From the NCBI GenBank assembly GCA_036399835.1, contig DASWMI010000068.1, positions 17,848-81,847 on the forward strand: 64,000 nt of DNA. The letters run 5' to 3'. Position numbers and translations under genes: made by a program. Position 1 is the first letter of the stretch, and each line of letters starts with the position of its first letter. This document shows, one piece after another, positions 51,891 to 60,471 of the stretch. This stretch comes from DASYML01 sp036399835. Lineage in GTDB: Bacteria; Acidobacteriota; Blastocatellia; Pyrinomonadales; Pyrinomonadaceae. Below the pieces are notes generated by a model. It had not been told where the DNA came from. It saw only the letters and a program-made list of their open reading frames with translations, and searched no databases.

Positions 51891-52263
51891 GACGCAGTCC
51901 TCCATTTGATGACGGCAAGCAGATGCCGTTTGATGTTTGATGGTCCGGCGCGCTTGAGAAAATCTGCGACGGCCCGCGCGCCGTGGTGAGTTCGCTCAGG
52001 CAGAGAGGCGAACGAAGAATAAACAGAGACCTCGTAAAGAAATGTTTAAAGATGCGTTTTCATTTCGGGGCGGGCCTGGACGGCAAGGGAAATTTGCGGG
52101 GCAGCCTCTCAGAAAACAAGCGGCAGACTAATCCCGCTTCCCTTAGGATGTCAATGATTATCCGGCTGGCCTGCGAGTGGTCCAGAAAGAATTTGAGCAT
52201 GAACAGAGACGAGCGAGCGGCGACGGAAGATGACAGGAGCGAAGTAAGGTCGAAGAGAAGTAG

Positions 52264-52338
52264 AAGCACAGAGCACGGAAAGCAGCAACATGAAGGACAG
52301 CTTATTCTTCAAGCTACTGCTTTCGGCGCTCTGTGCTT
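52264..52338 (-). terminator. Large hairpin, probable typA terminator
   Basis: AAGCACAGAGC pairs with GCTCTGTGCTT, and the inner GGAAAGCAG pairs with CTGCTTTCG. The whole is about 75 nt. It lies 31 bp past the stop of typA on the minus strand. The rest of the gap to the M15 gene (51891-52263) is purine-rich on the plus strand and shows no gene. Confidence 0.55.
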
Positions 52339-52368
52339 GAGCGAGAGCGAGTCGGCTCTTAACTTTTC

Positions 52369-54192
52369 CTAAGCTCCGGCCTCTTTGCGCTTTGGTCGCT
52401 CGTTGGCGCGCAGCACGCGTTTGCGCAGCCTTATGGATTGAGGCGTGACCTCGACCAGCTCGTCGTCCGCGATAAACTCAAGCGCCTGTTCGAGCGAGAG
52501 GTCTTTGACGGGCACGAGGCGCATGGCTTCGTCCGCGCTCGCGGCGCGCATGTTCGTCAACTTCTTTTCCTTGATGGCGTTGACATCCAGGTCAACGGCG
52601 CGCGCGTTCTCGCCTATAATCATGCCTTCGTAAACTTTGACGCCGGGCCGTGCGAAGAGCGCACCGCGTTCCTGCAAGTTGTAAAGCGCATAAGTCGTCG
52701 TCTCGCCCATACGGTCCGCGACGAGCGAGCCTGTCGAGCGCCCGCGCATCTCGCCCATCCATTCGCCCCAGCGCAGAAAGAGCGTGTTGAGAAGACCCGT
52801 GCCCTTAGTCTCGGTCAGAAACTCGTTGCGAAAACCTATCAGGCCGCGCGAGGGCGCTTCAAATTCGAGCCGCACGCGCCCCGTCCCGTGATTGACCATC
52901 TTCGTCATCTGTCCTTTGCGGCGACCCATAGCCTCCGTGACGACGCCTATAAACTCGTCCGGGCAATCAACGACGACCTGCTCGATAGGCTCCATCACTT
53001 TGCCTTCGGCGCGACGCGTGATGACCTCCGGCTTCGAGACCTGAAGCTCATAACCTTCGCGGCGCATCATCTCTATGAGAATGGCGAGCTGTAATTCGCC
53101 GCGCCCTGAGACCTTAAATTGGTCCGGCGAATCCGTCTGCTCGACGCGGATGGCGACGTTGCTCAGCAGCTCTCTATCAAGCCGCTCCATAATCTGACGC
53201 GAGGTGACATACTTTCCTTCGCGCCCTGCGAAAGGAGAGTTGTTGACGCCGAAGATCATTGAGATGGTCGGCTCGTCAACGGCGATGACGGGGAGCGGCC
53301 TGGGGTTATCGGCGCTCGTCACGGTCTCGCCAATCTCTATCCCTTCCATCCCGGCGAGCGCGACAATCTCGCCGACGCCCGCGCGCTCAATCGCCTGTCG
53401 CTTGAGTCCCTCGAATGCGTAGAGCTGTGAGACGCGCGTCTTTTGAATTGATCCGTCGCGCTTGGTGATGGCAACCTGATCGCCGACGGCGATCTCGCCT
53501 GAGAAGATGCGGCCTATCGCCAGACGGCCCACGTAAGAATCATAATCGAGATTGGCGACGAGAAGCTGCAAGGCATCTTCGCGCAGGGCTTGAGGCGCGG
53601 GGATGGTCTCGACAATCTGGTCGAACAGCGGACGCAGATCGCTCGATTGGTCCGACAACTCTTTCTTCGCCACGCCGTCGCGCGAGACGGCAAAGAGAAT
53701 CGGAAACTCAATCTGCTCTTCGGTCGCATCCAGGTCCAGAAACAACTCGTAGATTTCATCCACGACCTCTTCGGGCCTGGCATCCTGCCTGTCAATCTTG
53801 TTGACGACGGCAATCGCGGGCAGTCTTGCTTCCAGTGCCTTGCGCAGCACGAAGCGCGTCTGCGGCAGGCATCCTTCAGCCGCATCAACCAGCAGCATCA
53901 CACCGTCAACCATCTTCAAGACGCGCTCGACTTCGCCGCCGAAATCCGCGTGGCCCGGCGTGTCCACGATGTTGATCTTTACATTGCCATAGCGCACAGC
54001 CGTATTCTTCGCCATGATCGTAATCCCGCGCTCGCGCTCTAAATCCATAGAGTCCATCACGCGGTCACGTATATGCTCGTTCTCGCGAAACGTTCCGGCC
54101 TGTCTAAGCATCGCGTCAACGAGCGTCGTCTTCCCGTGGTCCACGTGAGCGATGATGGCTATATTGCGAATCTCTTTTCTCTCTTCAACCAT
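52369..54192 (-). CDS. typA: Ribosome-associated GTPase TypA/BipA
   Basis: A 607-aa translational GTPase. G1 AHVDHGKTTLVDAML is near residue 15, the switch ERGITI near 55, G3 DTPGHADFGGEVERV near 77 and G4 NKIDR near 130. The BipA-specific C-terminal domain includes GRRKGQMTKMVNHGTGRVRLEFEAPSRGLIGFRNEF and the LTNMRAASADEAMRL tail block. It assists 50S assembly at stress and low temperature. No neighbour of related function. Confidence 0.97.
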   Translation of the reverse strand: MVEERKEIRNIAIIAHVDHGKTTLVDAMLRQAGTFRENEHIRDRVMDSMDLERERGITIMAKNTAVRYGNVKINIVDTPGHADFGGEVERVLKMVDGVMLLVDAAEGCLPQTRFVLRKALEARLPAIAVVNKIDRQDARPEEVVDEIYELFLDLDATEEQIEFPILFAVSRDGVAKKELSDQSSDLRPLFDQIVETIPAPQALREDALQLLVANLDYDSYVGRLAIGRIFSGEIAVGDQVAITKRDGSIQKTRVSQLYAFEGLKRQAIERAGVGEIVALAGMEGIEIGETVTSADNPRPLPVIAVDEPTISMIFGVNNSPFAGREGKYVTSRQIMERLDRELLSNVAIRVEQTDSPDQFKVSGRGELQLAILIEMMRREGYELQVSKPEVITRRAEGKVMEPIEQVVVDCPDEFIGVVTEAMGRRKGQMTKMVNHGTGRVRLEFEAPSRGLIGFRNEFLTETKGTGLLNTLFLRWGEWMGEMRGRSTGSLVADRMGETTTYALYNLQERGALFARPGVKVYEGMIIGENARAVDLDVNAIKEKKLTNMRAASADEAMRLVPVKDLSLEQALEFIADDELVEVTPQSIRLRKRVLRANERPKRKEAGA

Positions 54193-54346
54193 GATTCCCC
54201 TACACAGTCAGCAACAGCAGATTATTTCCTTCAAGACGAAAACGCTTATTCTAACATGCCGCACGAAATTATTCCTGTCTGGAAAGGATGATTGAAGATA
54301 AGAGGCAAAGATTAAGAGAGACGAGATTGAAAGCTCATTTAAGAAT

Positions 54347-54844
54347 TCAAAAGCTCTTATCCTTTATCGCTCTGCCTTCATCCCTGCTCTTGAGAGCGCC
54401 TGTTTGTCTGAGGGCTTCATAAAGAACGATGGCGACGGAGGTGGCTAGATTGAGGCTGCGCACGTTCGGGTTAAGCATCGGAATGGTGAGGCATCTTTCC
54501 TGGTTGGCACGAAGGAGTTCATCGGGCAACCCGCGTGTCTCTCGACCGAAGACGAGGCAATCTTGATTCTCAAAGCGCCAATCGGTGTAGGACCTTTCGG
54601 CCTTGGTGGTGAGATAGATGAATCTCGCGCCGCGCAAAGCCTGTTCGAGCGCTTCCAGATCGGGATGCCGATAAAGCGTGACTTCCGGCCAGTAATCCAG
54701 CCCCGCGCGGCGCACGGCGCGGCTGTCAAGGCGAAAACCCGTCGCGCCGACGATGTGCAGAGGCACGCGCGTCGCCGCGCACAGCCGCGCGATATTCCCG
54801 GTGTTAGGTGGAATCTCAGGCTCTAAGAGCGCCACGATCAGCAT
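54347..54844 (-). CDS. trmL: tRNA (cytidine/uridine-34-2'-O)-methyltransferase TrmL
   Basis: A 165-aa SPOUT methyltransferase starting at the ATG at 54844. Twenty upstream codons in frame are encoded by a repeat. Family motifs are PPNTGNIARLCAAT near 14, LVFGRETRGLPDELL near 100 and IPMLNPNVRSLNLATSVAIVLYEA near 125, forming the trefoil knot that binds SAM. TrmL modifies the wobble base of leucine tRNAs. Confidence 0.93.
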   Translation of the reverse strand: MLIVALLEPEIPPNTGNIARLCAATRVPLHIVGATGFRLDSRAVRRAGLDYWPEVTLYRHPDLEALEQALRGARFIYLTTKAERSYTDWRFENQDCLVFGRETRGLPDELLRANQERCLTIPMLNPNVRSLNLATSVAIVLYEALRQTGALKSRDEGRAIKDKSF

Positions 54845-54845
54845 A

Positions 54846-54952
54846 AAGAAGTGATGACTGATAAGTGATGATTGATTAGTGATGAGTGACTGGTGATAAG
54901 CCATCAGCCATCAGCGATTCTTTATCGCTGATCCCTCATCACTAATCAGTCA
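54846..54952. repeat. Heptamer-based inverted repeat (GATAAGT/GATGAGT family)
   Basis: Tandem 7-mers GATAAGT, GATGATT, GATTAGT, GATGAGT, GACTGGT, GATAAGC on the left, then CATCAGC, CATCAGC, and GATCCCTCATCACTAATCAGTC on the right. The arms are complementary. It separates trmL from the cupin gene and encodes a false N-terminal extension of trmL. Confidence 0.85.
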
Positions 54953-55303
54953 TCATTTTTCAATTCGCTGGTAATCATCTTCCAGGCGCACGATGTCGTC
55001 TTCGCCTAGATAGTCGCCGAGCTGTACTTCGATCAGTGCAAGCGGGAGCGTCGAGCTATTGCCTAGACGGTGATTGGTCTCAGGCGGAATGTGCAGGTGC
55101 TCGCCTTCCTTTAGTTGAAACTCACGGTCGCCGCAAGTCACATCGGCGATGCCTGAAACAACCACCCAGTGTTCGCCTCGCCGCGAGTGACGCTGCAAGC
55201 TCAGACGCGCGCCCGGCTTGACCTCTAGCCTCTTGACCTTGTATCCCTCTGCCTCTTCTAAAACTTCATAAAGCCCCCAGGGTCTCTCATCTCTTTCTCG
55301 CAC
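54953..55303 (-). CDS. Cupin, mannose-6-phosphate isomerase type II-like
   Basis: A 116-aa single-cupin protein. The metal-binding block LSLQRHSRRGEHWVVVSG near 34-51 gives HxH-type ligands (H39, H45), GEHLHIPPETNHRLGN near 66 the second motif. This is the C-terminal cupin of GMP/PMI bifunctional enzymes, here alone. Stand-alone copies may be phosphomannose isomerases or sensors. No nucleotide-sugar genes are adjacent. Confidence 0.8.
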   Translation of the reverse strand: MRERDERPWGLYEVLEEAEGYKVKRLEVKPGARLSLQRHSRRGEHWVVVSGIADVTCGDREFQLKEGEHLHIPPETNHRLGNSSTLPLALIEVQLGDYLGEDDIVRLEDDYQRIEK

Positions 55304-55430
55304 GCTTCGATGGCCTCCAAAAAAAGTTTTGAGCTTAGAGTTTCGGATTCAAAGCTTCACACGCCGAACGCGAAACTCGAAACTTGTCCGTCGAGCATAA
55401 CGAAGAGATAAGGTGCGAAGCAAGAAAAAG

Positions 55431-55465
55431 AAGAACGGCGCGCTTGTTAAGCTCTCGCCGTTCTT
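55431..55465 (-). terminator. Terminator of the Lys/Gly-rich protein gene
   Basis: AAGAACGGCG and CGCCGTTCTT form a 10-bp stem; on the minus strand it is followed by CTTTTTCTTG. Confidence 0.8.
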
Positions 55466-55557
55466 TTGAAATGGCCGGTTGGCCGTAAAGTTTTGTGTGC
55501 GCCGGTTGGAGTTGGAAGTTGAAGGTTGAAGTTGAACCGTTAACGTGAGCGGAGATG

Positions 55558-55692
55558 TTATCTCTTCTTGCCGCCCTTCGAGCCCTTCTTGCCGCCGCCG
55601 CCTTTGCCGCCGCCGCCCTTCGAGCCCTTCTTGCCACCACCGCCCTTTGAACCGCCTGAGGCTTTCTTACCACCTTTTTTTGAACTTGCCAT
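55558..55692 (-). CDS. Lys/Gly-rich basic 44-aa protein
   Basis: The frame from the ATG at 55692 (AAGGAG 13 bases upstream) encodes a 44-aa protein of only seven residue types: mostly Gly and Lys, with some Ser, two Ala, one Arg and no acidic or aromatic residue. It reads as repeats of KKGSKGGGG. Such a charge would bind nucleic acid, like a histone tail; that is inference. Other frames of the same DNA encode an Arg/Ala-rich protein but lack the promoter-proximal start. A near-consensus promoter lies upstream (55792-55820) and a terminator follows at 55431-55465, so it is a complete single-gene unit. Confidence 0.65.
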   Translation of the reverse strand: MASSKKGGKKASGGSKGGGGKKGSKGGGGKGGGGKKGSKGGKKR

Positions 55693-55780
55693 AAGTTGTT
55701 GTTGCTCCTTTGCTGATTTTGGGTTGTGACCACAAGATAGTGTGTCTACATTTCTCTTGTGGCCTAGAATAAACGGCGCA

Positions 55781-55790
55781 CAACATGTTG
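55781..55790. promoter_or_regulatory. Palindrome CAACATGTTG at the expected transcription start
   Basis: A perfect 10-bp palindrome sits just downstream of the -10 box (55792-55797) on the minus strand, where a repressor would block initiation. It is followed by a 5' leader of about 90 nt up to the ATG at 55692. Confidence 0.45.
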
Positions 55791-55791
55791 G

Positions 55792-55820
55792 TATATAAAC
55801 ATATTACGTGCAGATGTCAA
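55792..55820 (-). promoter_or_regulatory. Near-consensus sigma-70 promoter of the Lys/Gly-rich protein gene
   Basis: On the minus strand TTGACA (55815-55820) is separated by exactly 17 bp from TATATA (55792-55797). The flanks are AT-rich. The start point would be about 55785. This is the best promoter match in the window, so strong expression is expected. The rest of the gap to the pseudopilin gene (55821-56023) is AT-rich and holds no gene. Confidence 0.75.
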
Positions 55821-56023
55821 TAACTTATTCATCTTAGACAAAATTTTTTTTCGATTAAGGTGTGAGAAAAAATTTTTAAGTTGTGTGCTGATCGCTCTTC
55901 TTGACGTTGAATGAGTCTTAATCAAGCGATGAGCACTGCTTGAATTTGCTCTGGCTCAAAACAGGATTGCGATGACGAGTTGAAATAATTCTTGAAGAGA
56001 CGAAGGATGAAGAGCGTTGCGGT

Positions 56024-56719
56024 TTATCTAAAGACGGGTGTAAAGATCCATTGGTCGTGGCGCTGTATGCCGTAGTAAGTGATAATCGAGGCGCAGCTAT
56101 TTCTGCTGGCGACACCGATAAAAAAACCTTTGGGATTTTCCGAGTTGTCCTCATCGCAAGGCGCTTCCTCTGCTGGTCCAAGATCAAGTAGTCCCGCCAT
56201 AGGCGGAAGCGTGGCATGTCTTTGAATCAGAGGATCGCGCGTGAGAGGAGGTTTGCCGCCGTTGTAGACTGTGACTGCTCTCTGGAAGTCGAGCATGGCC
56301 TTGTCTGTAATTCTGATGAGCCGCCATTCGCCTGAGCTTGAGAGAGGGTCGCGCGCGGCGGAGGGGCGCAGGACCTGAATCTTTTTGATGCGTCCGGGCT
56401 GCTGGACTCCTTCAAGAAGCTGCTCCATAGAGTTGGGCAGTTGATTGTTCGGGCTGTACTTGACGTAGAGGCGAATGGCCTCGGCCACCTCTTCGCCGCG
56501 AAAGATTGCTTCGGTTTCGCGCTCCCGCAGCGCCTGATGGCGAACATTAGGGACGGCTGCCAGCGCAGCGATGGCGAGCAGCGTCATCAGTGCGAGCAAG
56601 GCGACAAGCGTATAGCCGCCTTCACCGCTTCGTGCGCCGGCGCGAAACTTTCCGGCGAACCGGGTCTGGTCCAAACAGAGCGTTTCCGCTGATTTAGTTT
56701 TAAGGCTCGTCGTCATCAT
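56024..56719 (-). CDS. Type II/IV pseudopilin-like protein
   Basis: A 231-aa protein starting at the ATG pair near 56719. The prepilin-like segment GEGGYTLVALLALMTLLAIAAL near 33-54 puts cleavage after GG, but the residue at +5, normally Glu, is Ala (Y-T-L-V-A), as in some minor pseudopilins. The rest is a soluble alpha/beta domain with two Cys near the C terminus (EEAPCDED and NSCASIITYYG) and PNSMEQLLEGVQQPG. The start overlaps the upstream PilP-like gene by 20 bp, so they are translationally coupled. Confidence 0.75.
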   Translation of the reverse strand: MMTTSLKTKSAETLCLDQTRFAGKFRAGARSGEGGYTLVALLALMTLLAIAALAAVPNVRHQALRERETEAIFRGEEVAEAIRLYVKYSPNNQLPNSMEQLLEGVQQPGRIKKIQVLRPSAARDPLSSSGEWRLIRITDKAMLDFQRAVTVYNGGKPPLTRDPLIQRHATLPPMAGLLDLGPAEEAPCDEDNSENPKGFFIGVASRNSCASIITYYGIQRHDQWIFTPVFR

Positions 56720-57638
56720 CGTCTGTTGGAGATCGCGGTGGCGGCGTGATGCGCGGTTGTGGACCAGAGCGTCCGCCTTCGGAGCCGTCGCTGATGAAGG
56801 GCAGCGTGTGTTTGATGCGCAGGCTCGTGTCAACGAGGCTCACTTCGCGTTCGGAGATGCTCGTGATGCGAAAGCGCCCGCCGACGACATCACCGCGCTG
56901 GACGTTCAAAAGCTCACGGCTGCTCTTGTCCTTCAAGACAGCCGTATCATTGTAACGCTTGCCGCCGAGGATGCCGACATACTGATAGTTAGGGACGGGC
57001 GCAGCGGCGACGTTGAGCGTGGCGTTGTTTGAGTAAAGCTGACCGTCGGGCGTGCGCACGACTATTTGGCGCGGGCCTTCGCCTGCAATGAAGGCTGCGG
57101 GCACGTTGGCGGAAAGCTGCTGCGGGCTAATGTAGCGCGTGGGAACCTCCGTGCCGTTGATCGTGATGCGCGCGGCGGGAGTAAACTTATCGCCGGAAAC
57201 TTCGAGCGTGAAATCGCTTTGCCGCGCATAAACATTCGAGGGAGAGATGGCAGCCAGCAGGAGCGGCGGCGTTGGCGTCGGCGAAGGCGGCGGCGACGGT
57301 TTGACGAACGGAGTCGGCGAAGGCTTCGGCGGCGGCACGTAGTAAGCGAAGATGTTGCGTCCGGGTTCGGGCACGGCGGGCGGCGTAAAGCTAATGTCGA
57401 GCGGCTGCGGCATAACCTGATCGTTGCGCAGCTCATCCGGCGTGGTTGGTCCAGCAATCGTGCGCGCCAGTGGTGTGGGCGAAGCCTGTGCACGCGCGCG
57501 ATTATTGTTCGGCTTGGAACTGGAAGATGGACCACCGAAAAGAAGATAGAGGACAGAGAGCAATGCCGCCGGGACGAGTACCATCGCCGCGATTGTCTTG
57601 TTGCGTTCCGCAGGAGTTTTGCCTTCAAACAGAGCCAT
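56700..57638 (-). CDS. PilP/GspC-like inner-membrane protein with an IPT-like domain
   Basis: A 312-aa protein. One helix near 17-35 (AAMVLVPAALLSVLYLLFGG), a long Pro/Ser/Thr linker (KPSPTPFVKPSPPPSPTPTP), an IPT/TIG-like domain near 132-215 (AISPSNVYARQSDFTLEVSGDKFTPAARITINGTEVP) and a PilP/GspC beta domain (VGILGGKRYNDTAVLKDKSSRELLNVQRGDVVGGRFRITSI). The acidic tail ends DDDDDEP. It takes the pilP position next to pilN and pilO. The IPT domain between linker and PilP is unusual. Confidence 0.75.
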   Translation of the reverse strand: MALFEGKTPAERNKTIAAMVLVPAALLSVLYLLFGGPSSSSKPNNNRARAQASPTPLARTIAGPTTPDELRNDQVMPQPLDISFTPPAVPEPGRNIFAYYVPPPKPSPTPFVKPSPPPSPTPTPPLLLAAISPSNVYARQSDFTLEVSGDKFTPAARITINGTEVPTRYISPQQLSANVPAAFIAGEGPRQIVVRTPDGQLYSNNATLNVAAAPVPNYQYVGILGGKRYNDTAVLKDKSSRELLNVQRGDVVGGRFRITSISEREVSLVDTSLRIKHTLPFISDGSEGGRSGPQPRITPPPRSPTDDDDDEP

Positions 57639-57663
57639 AAATTTCTCTTAGCTCATTTCAGTG

Positions 57664-58518
57664 TCATTGTGTTGCGGTTGAGGCGGCGGGCGAGGCCTCG
57701 TTGCTGGTCGCGCCGCTGGTCTCGCGCCGGAAGTAGACCGCCAGGTCCATACGCAGGCTGACGAGCGCGCCGCGCGCGGTCTGTGTAGCTGGCCTTGACG
57801 CAGGAGCGGCGGGCGCTCCTTCTTCATTGACCGTGGGCGCAGGGCCGAGATCAACTGGTCCAGTCTCTTTCAGGCTCTCAAGCTCTATCGCGTTGACGAC
57901 GATGAACTGCCTGCTCAACTCTATATCGCGTATGAAGTGGCGTATGTTCTGGTATTGACCCTCGACTGTGAGCGAGACGCCGATGCCTGGAAAGATGCTT
58001 TGCCAACGGGCGTTGCCTGTCTTCTGCGAGGACTGAGCAGCGCCGCCGCCTCTCTGCGTCGCGTTGCCGAGAGCTTCGAGCGCGACATAGGTCGGGCCTG
58101 AAGTGTTGCGCACGGCGTTGCGCCGGATGAGCTGGTTGATTTCCGTGTAGAGATTCATGCGGCCTTCGCCGCGACCCGAAAGGCGCATCTCCTCAAACTC
58201 CTGCAAGCTCGCATTGATCTTCTCGACGGTGGCCTGCGTGCTCTCTTTTGTGTTGACGCCCTCCTGCGCTGTGCGCAACTGCTTTTGCAAACGGTTGCGC
58301 TCGTCGTTGAGAGATTCGAGACGTGTGCGAGCGGGCGCAAGCGAGTAGAAGTATGCGAAGAAGACTATCAGCAGCAAGAGGGCGCTTGACGCAAGCCCGA
58401 TTAGCTCCGGCAGACCAAGCATACTGCGCTGGCGTGTTTGCCGTAGCCTTTCAACGCTTATGCGAATCTGCTCGCGACGTGCGGGTGCGCCCTCCGTCTT
58501 GACCTCCTGATTGCTCAT
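57664..58518 (-). CDS. pilO: PilO-like type IV pilus assembly protein
   Basis: A 284-aa protein starting at the ATG at 58518, which overlaps the pilN stop as ATGA. One helix near 38-56 (LASSALLLLIVFFAYFY), a coiled-coil region (LESLNDERNRLQKQLRTAQEG...KINASLQEFEEM) and a ferredoxin-like domain (VSLTVEGQYQNIRHFIRDIEL). The end is a Pro/Ala-rich tail. PilO pairs with PilN to form the inner alignment ring between the pilus motor and the secretin. Confidence 0.85.
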   Translation of the reverse strand: MSNQEVKTEGAPARREQIRISVERLRQTRQRSMLGLPELIGLASSALLLLIVFFAYFYSLAPARTRLESLNDERNRLQKQLRTAQEGVNTKESTQATVEKINASLQEFEEMRLSGRGEGRMNLYTEINQLIRRNAVRNTSGPTYVALEALGNATQRGGGAAQSSQKTGNARWQSIFPGIGVSLTVEGQYQNIRHFIRDIELSRQFIVVNAIELESLKETGPVDLGPAPTVNEEGAPAAPASRPATQTARGALVSLRMDLAVYFRRETSGATSNEASPAASTATQ

Positions 58519-59231
58519 GGCGCACCCCCGCTCAAGCTCGGTGCTGAAGCCATCGTGGCGACGCCTTGTTCTGCGCGTGCGCTCACGGGCGCACCTGCGC
58601 GTGGTCTGTAGTGGACCAGAAGCGTCCATTCCGTGCCCGTCTCGCCTCTGCCCTTTCGCAGGTTCTGCGCCAGCGGCTCAACCTGGAAAACTCCTTCGCG
58701 GTCCATCTGAGCGATCATCTCTGTGACATCGGACGTATTCTTGCCGACGACCGTCAGGTCCAGCTCCGCCACCGTCTGGCCGCCCTGGATGACGACATCG
58801 CGAACGTTGATGCGCATGATACGCACGTTGCCGGGCAGAGCCGTTTCGAGGTCCGCGAAGAGTCTGGACCAGGAGAATCGCTTGCGATCATCCAGCGTGT
58901 GCGCCGCCATCAAAGTCTGTTTCTGCTCGGGCGTGAGCGCCTCCTGCACATCGGCTGCCTTCTGCTGTAGAGTGCTCATCTCCTGCCTCAAGACTTTAAC
59001 CTGGCTCTCGACCGCGTCTGCCTGCGAGTTGATCTGCATGCTGGCGCGCACGATAAAGACCAGCGCCAGCAACGATGCGACCGTGATGATGGCCGTCACG
59101 GTCCACGGCAGAGTGCGATTGCGGAAAGGCTGGCTGGCAAGATTGAGCTTAGCGATCACGGTCCAAACCAATACTTTTTCTGGATTCTTGATGAAGCCGC
59201 GCGGGTCTTCTTCAACGGACAACGAAAGCAT
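58515..59231 (-). CDS. pilN: PilN-like type IV pilus assembly protein
   Basis: A 238-aa protein. Residues 25-35 read VIAKLNLASQPFRNR, the usual PilN start, so a GTG at 59159 may be the real start; the ATG at 59231 is listed because neither has a clear ribosome site. A helix at about 42-62 (WTVTAIITVASLLALVFIV), a coiled coil (VESQVKVLRQEMSTLQQKA) and the ferredoxin-like domain (NVRIMRINVRDVVIQGGQTVAELDLTVVG) follow. A pilM gene, which normally precedes it, is not present: the next gene is FHA-GGDEF. Confidence 0.8.
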   Translation of the reverse strand: MLSLSVEEDPRGFIKNPEKVLVWTVIAKLNLASQPFRNRTLPWTVTAIITVASLLALVFIVRASMQINSQADAVESQVKVLRQEMSTLQQKAADVQEALTPEQKQTLMAAHTLDDRKRFSWSRLFADLETALPGNVRIMRINVRDVVIQGGQTVAELDLTVVGKNTSDVTEMIAQMDREGVFQVEPLAQNLRKGRGETGTEWTLLVHYRPRAGAPVSARAEQGVATMASAPSLSGGAP

Positions 59232-59502
59232 ACACGTGAGCGCTAAACAGGCGCAACCACACAGGCAGCCAGCCGGTTTCTTGATAACTGCCGCTGCTGC
59301 TTACACGCTCCGGATGCCATCCGGTTGCAGAAAAAAGCCGAAGTCGCGCAGCGATGACTGAAATGATAAAGCCTCTTATCTTCGGTCGCCGCTGCGCGAC
59401 TCTTTGAAGCTCAGAATTCGTATAGAGCAGCAGGCCGGAGTTAGCACGGAGGGATTAAAGCTGCGCCGCATAGCAGCAGATATAAAGGATCAGGCAAGGC
59501 TT

Positions 59503-60465
59503 TCATTCGTGGCGCGGCGGCAGGGTCGAGCCGCCGACTTCGGACGGCTGCGGGCTGTAGGAGCAGACACGGTTGCGACCGCTGCGCTTGGCACGATAGA
59601 GAGCGGAGTCCGCCATCTCGACCAGCTCAATCGGGTCACGCGCATCTTCAGGGAAAGCAGCGATACCGATGCTGATGGTCATGTGATGTTTCATAGCCTC
59701 ATCGGGCGAGCCGCGCCGCGCCGCCGGAAACGGATGCTCCTCTATGGCCGCGCGGACGCGCTCGGCGGCCACCAGCGCCTGCGCCAGATCAGCATCCAAA
59801 AGGAAGGCCGCGAACTCTTCACCGCCGAAACGCGCAGCCACATCGCCCGCGCGTAAGGCACGCGTGATAACGCCGCCTATCTCTTCGAGCGTCTCGTTGC
59901 CCGCCAGGTGGCCGTAAGTGTCGTTGACATCCTTGAAGTGGTCCAGGTCCATCATGAGCACGCAGAAGGGGCGATTCTCGCTCTCGGCGCGTGCCGCCTC
60001 GCGCCGCAGCTCAGAGAAGAAAGACCTGCTCGTCAGGAGTCCTGTCAACTCGTCATGCACGAGCAGGCGATGAATCTGGCGCTGAAACTCGCGGTCAATC
60101 TCATCGAGCATATCAAAACGCAGAAGATGCTCGCCGATGATGATCTTGTCGCCGTCTTCGAGATAGGCTTTTGAGATGGGTTGCCCGTTGAGAATCGTGC
60201 CGTTGGTCGAGTTGAGGTCCTCAATCCGATAGCGCGTCTCGCCCGTCTGTTGATCATGCTCGATGTTGATGCGCGCGTGCATACGAGAGGCGCGAGCATC
60301 GTTGACGCGCACGTCCGCTTCGAGAGCGCGGCCCAGAATCACCTCGTCGCGTTCGAGCGGAATCGGCACGGCCAGCAACTCGCCGCGCAGGAAGACCAGC
60401 GCCGGTCTGCGCTCGCGCGGCATGGCTGGCACTTCGAGAGTATCTTCGCTGTAATTTTCGCTCAC
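59503..60465 (-). CDS. FHA-GGDEF diguanylate cyclase
   Basis: A 320-aa protein. The FHA domain covers about 22-118: VILGRALEADVRVNDARASRMHARI gives the phosphothreonine-binding R and SxxH, LNSTNGTILNG closes the fold. The GGDEF domain covers about 135-305, with HDELTGLLTSRSFF, the signature GGEEF and an I-site RAGD five residues before it. It would couple Ser/Thr kinase signalling to c-di-GMP synthesis. It lies upstream of pilN, on the same strand 272 bp away, suggesting a link with the pili. Confidence 0.93.
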   Translation of the reverse strand: MSENYSEDTLEVPAMPRERRPALVFLRGELLAVPIPLERDEVILGRALEADVRVNDARASRMHARINIEHDQQTGETRYRIEDLNSTNGTILNGQPISKAYLEDGDKIIIGEHLLRFDMLDEIDREFQRQIHRLLVHDELTGLLTSRSFFSELRREAARAESENRPFCVLMMDLDHFKDVNDTYGHLAGNETLEEIGGVITRALRAGDVAARFGGEEFAAFLLDADLAQALVAAERVRAAIEEHPFPAARRGSPDEAMKHHMTISIGIAAFPEDARDPIELVEMADSALYRAKRSGRNRVCSYSPQPSEVGGSTLPPRHE

Positions 60466-60471
60466 GATAGT

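Noticed and set aside
54845..54904. N-terminal extension of trmL (20 codons) from an upstream ATG
   Set aside because: The DNA is the heptamer array; TrmL begins at MLIVALLEPEIPPNTGN.
55335..55733. Arg/Ala-rich 132-aa frame on the minus strand over the Lys/Gly-rich gene
   Set aside because: It is another frame of the same repetitive DNA; the shorter Lys/Gly-rich frame is a complete unit with ribosome site and terminator placement.
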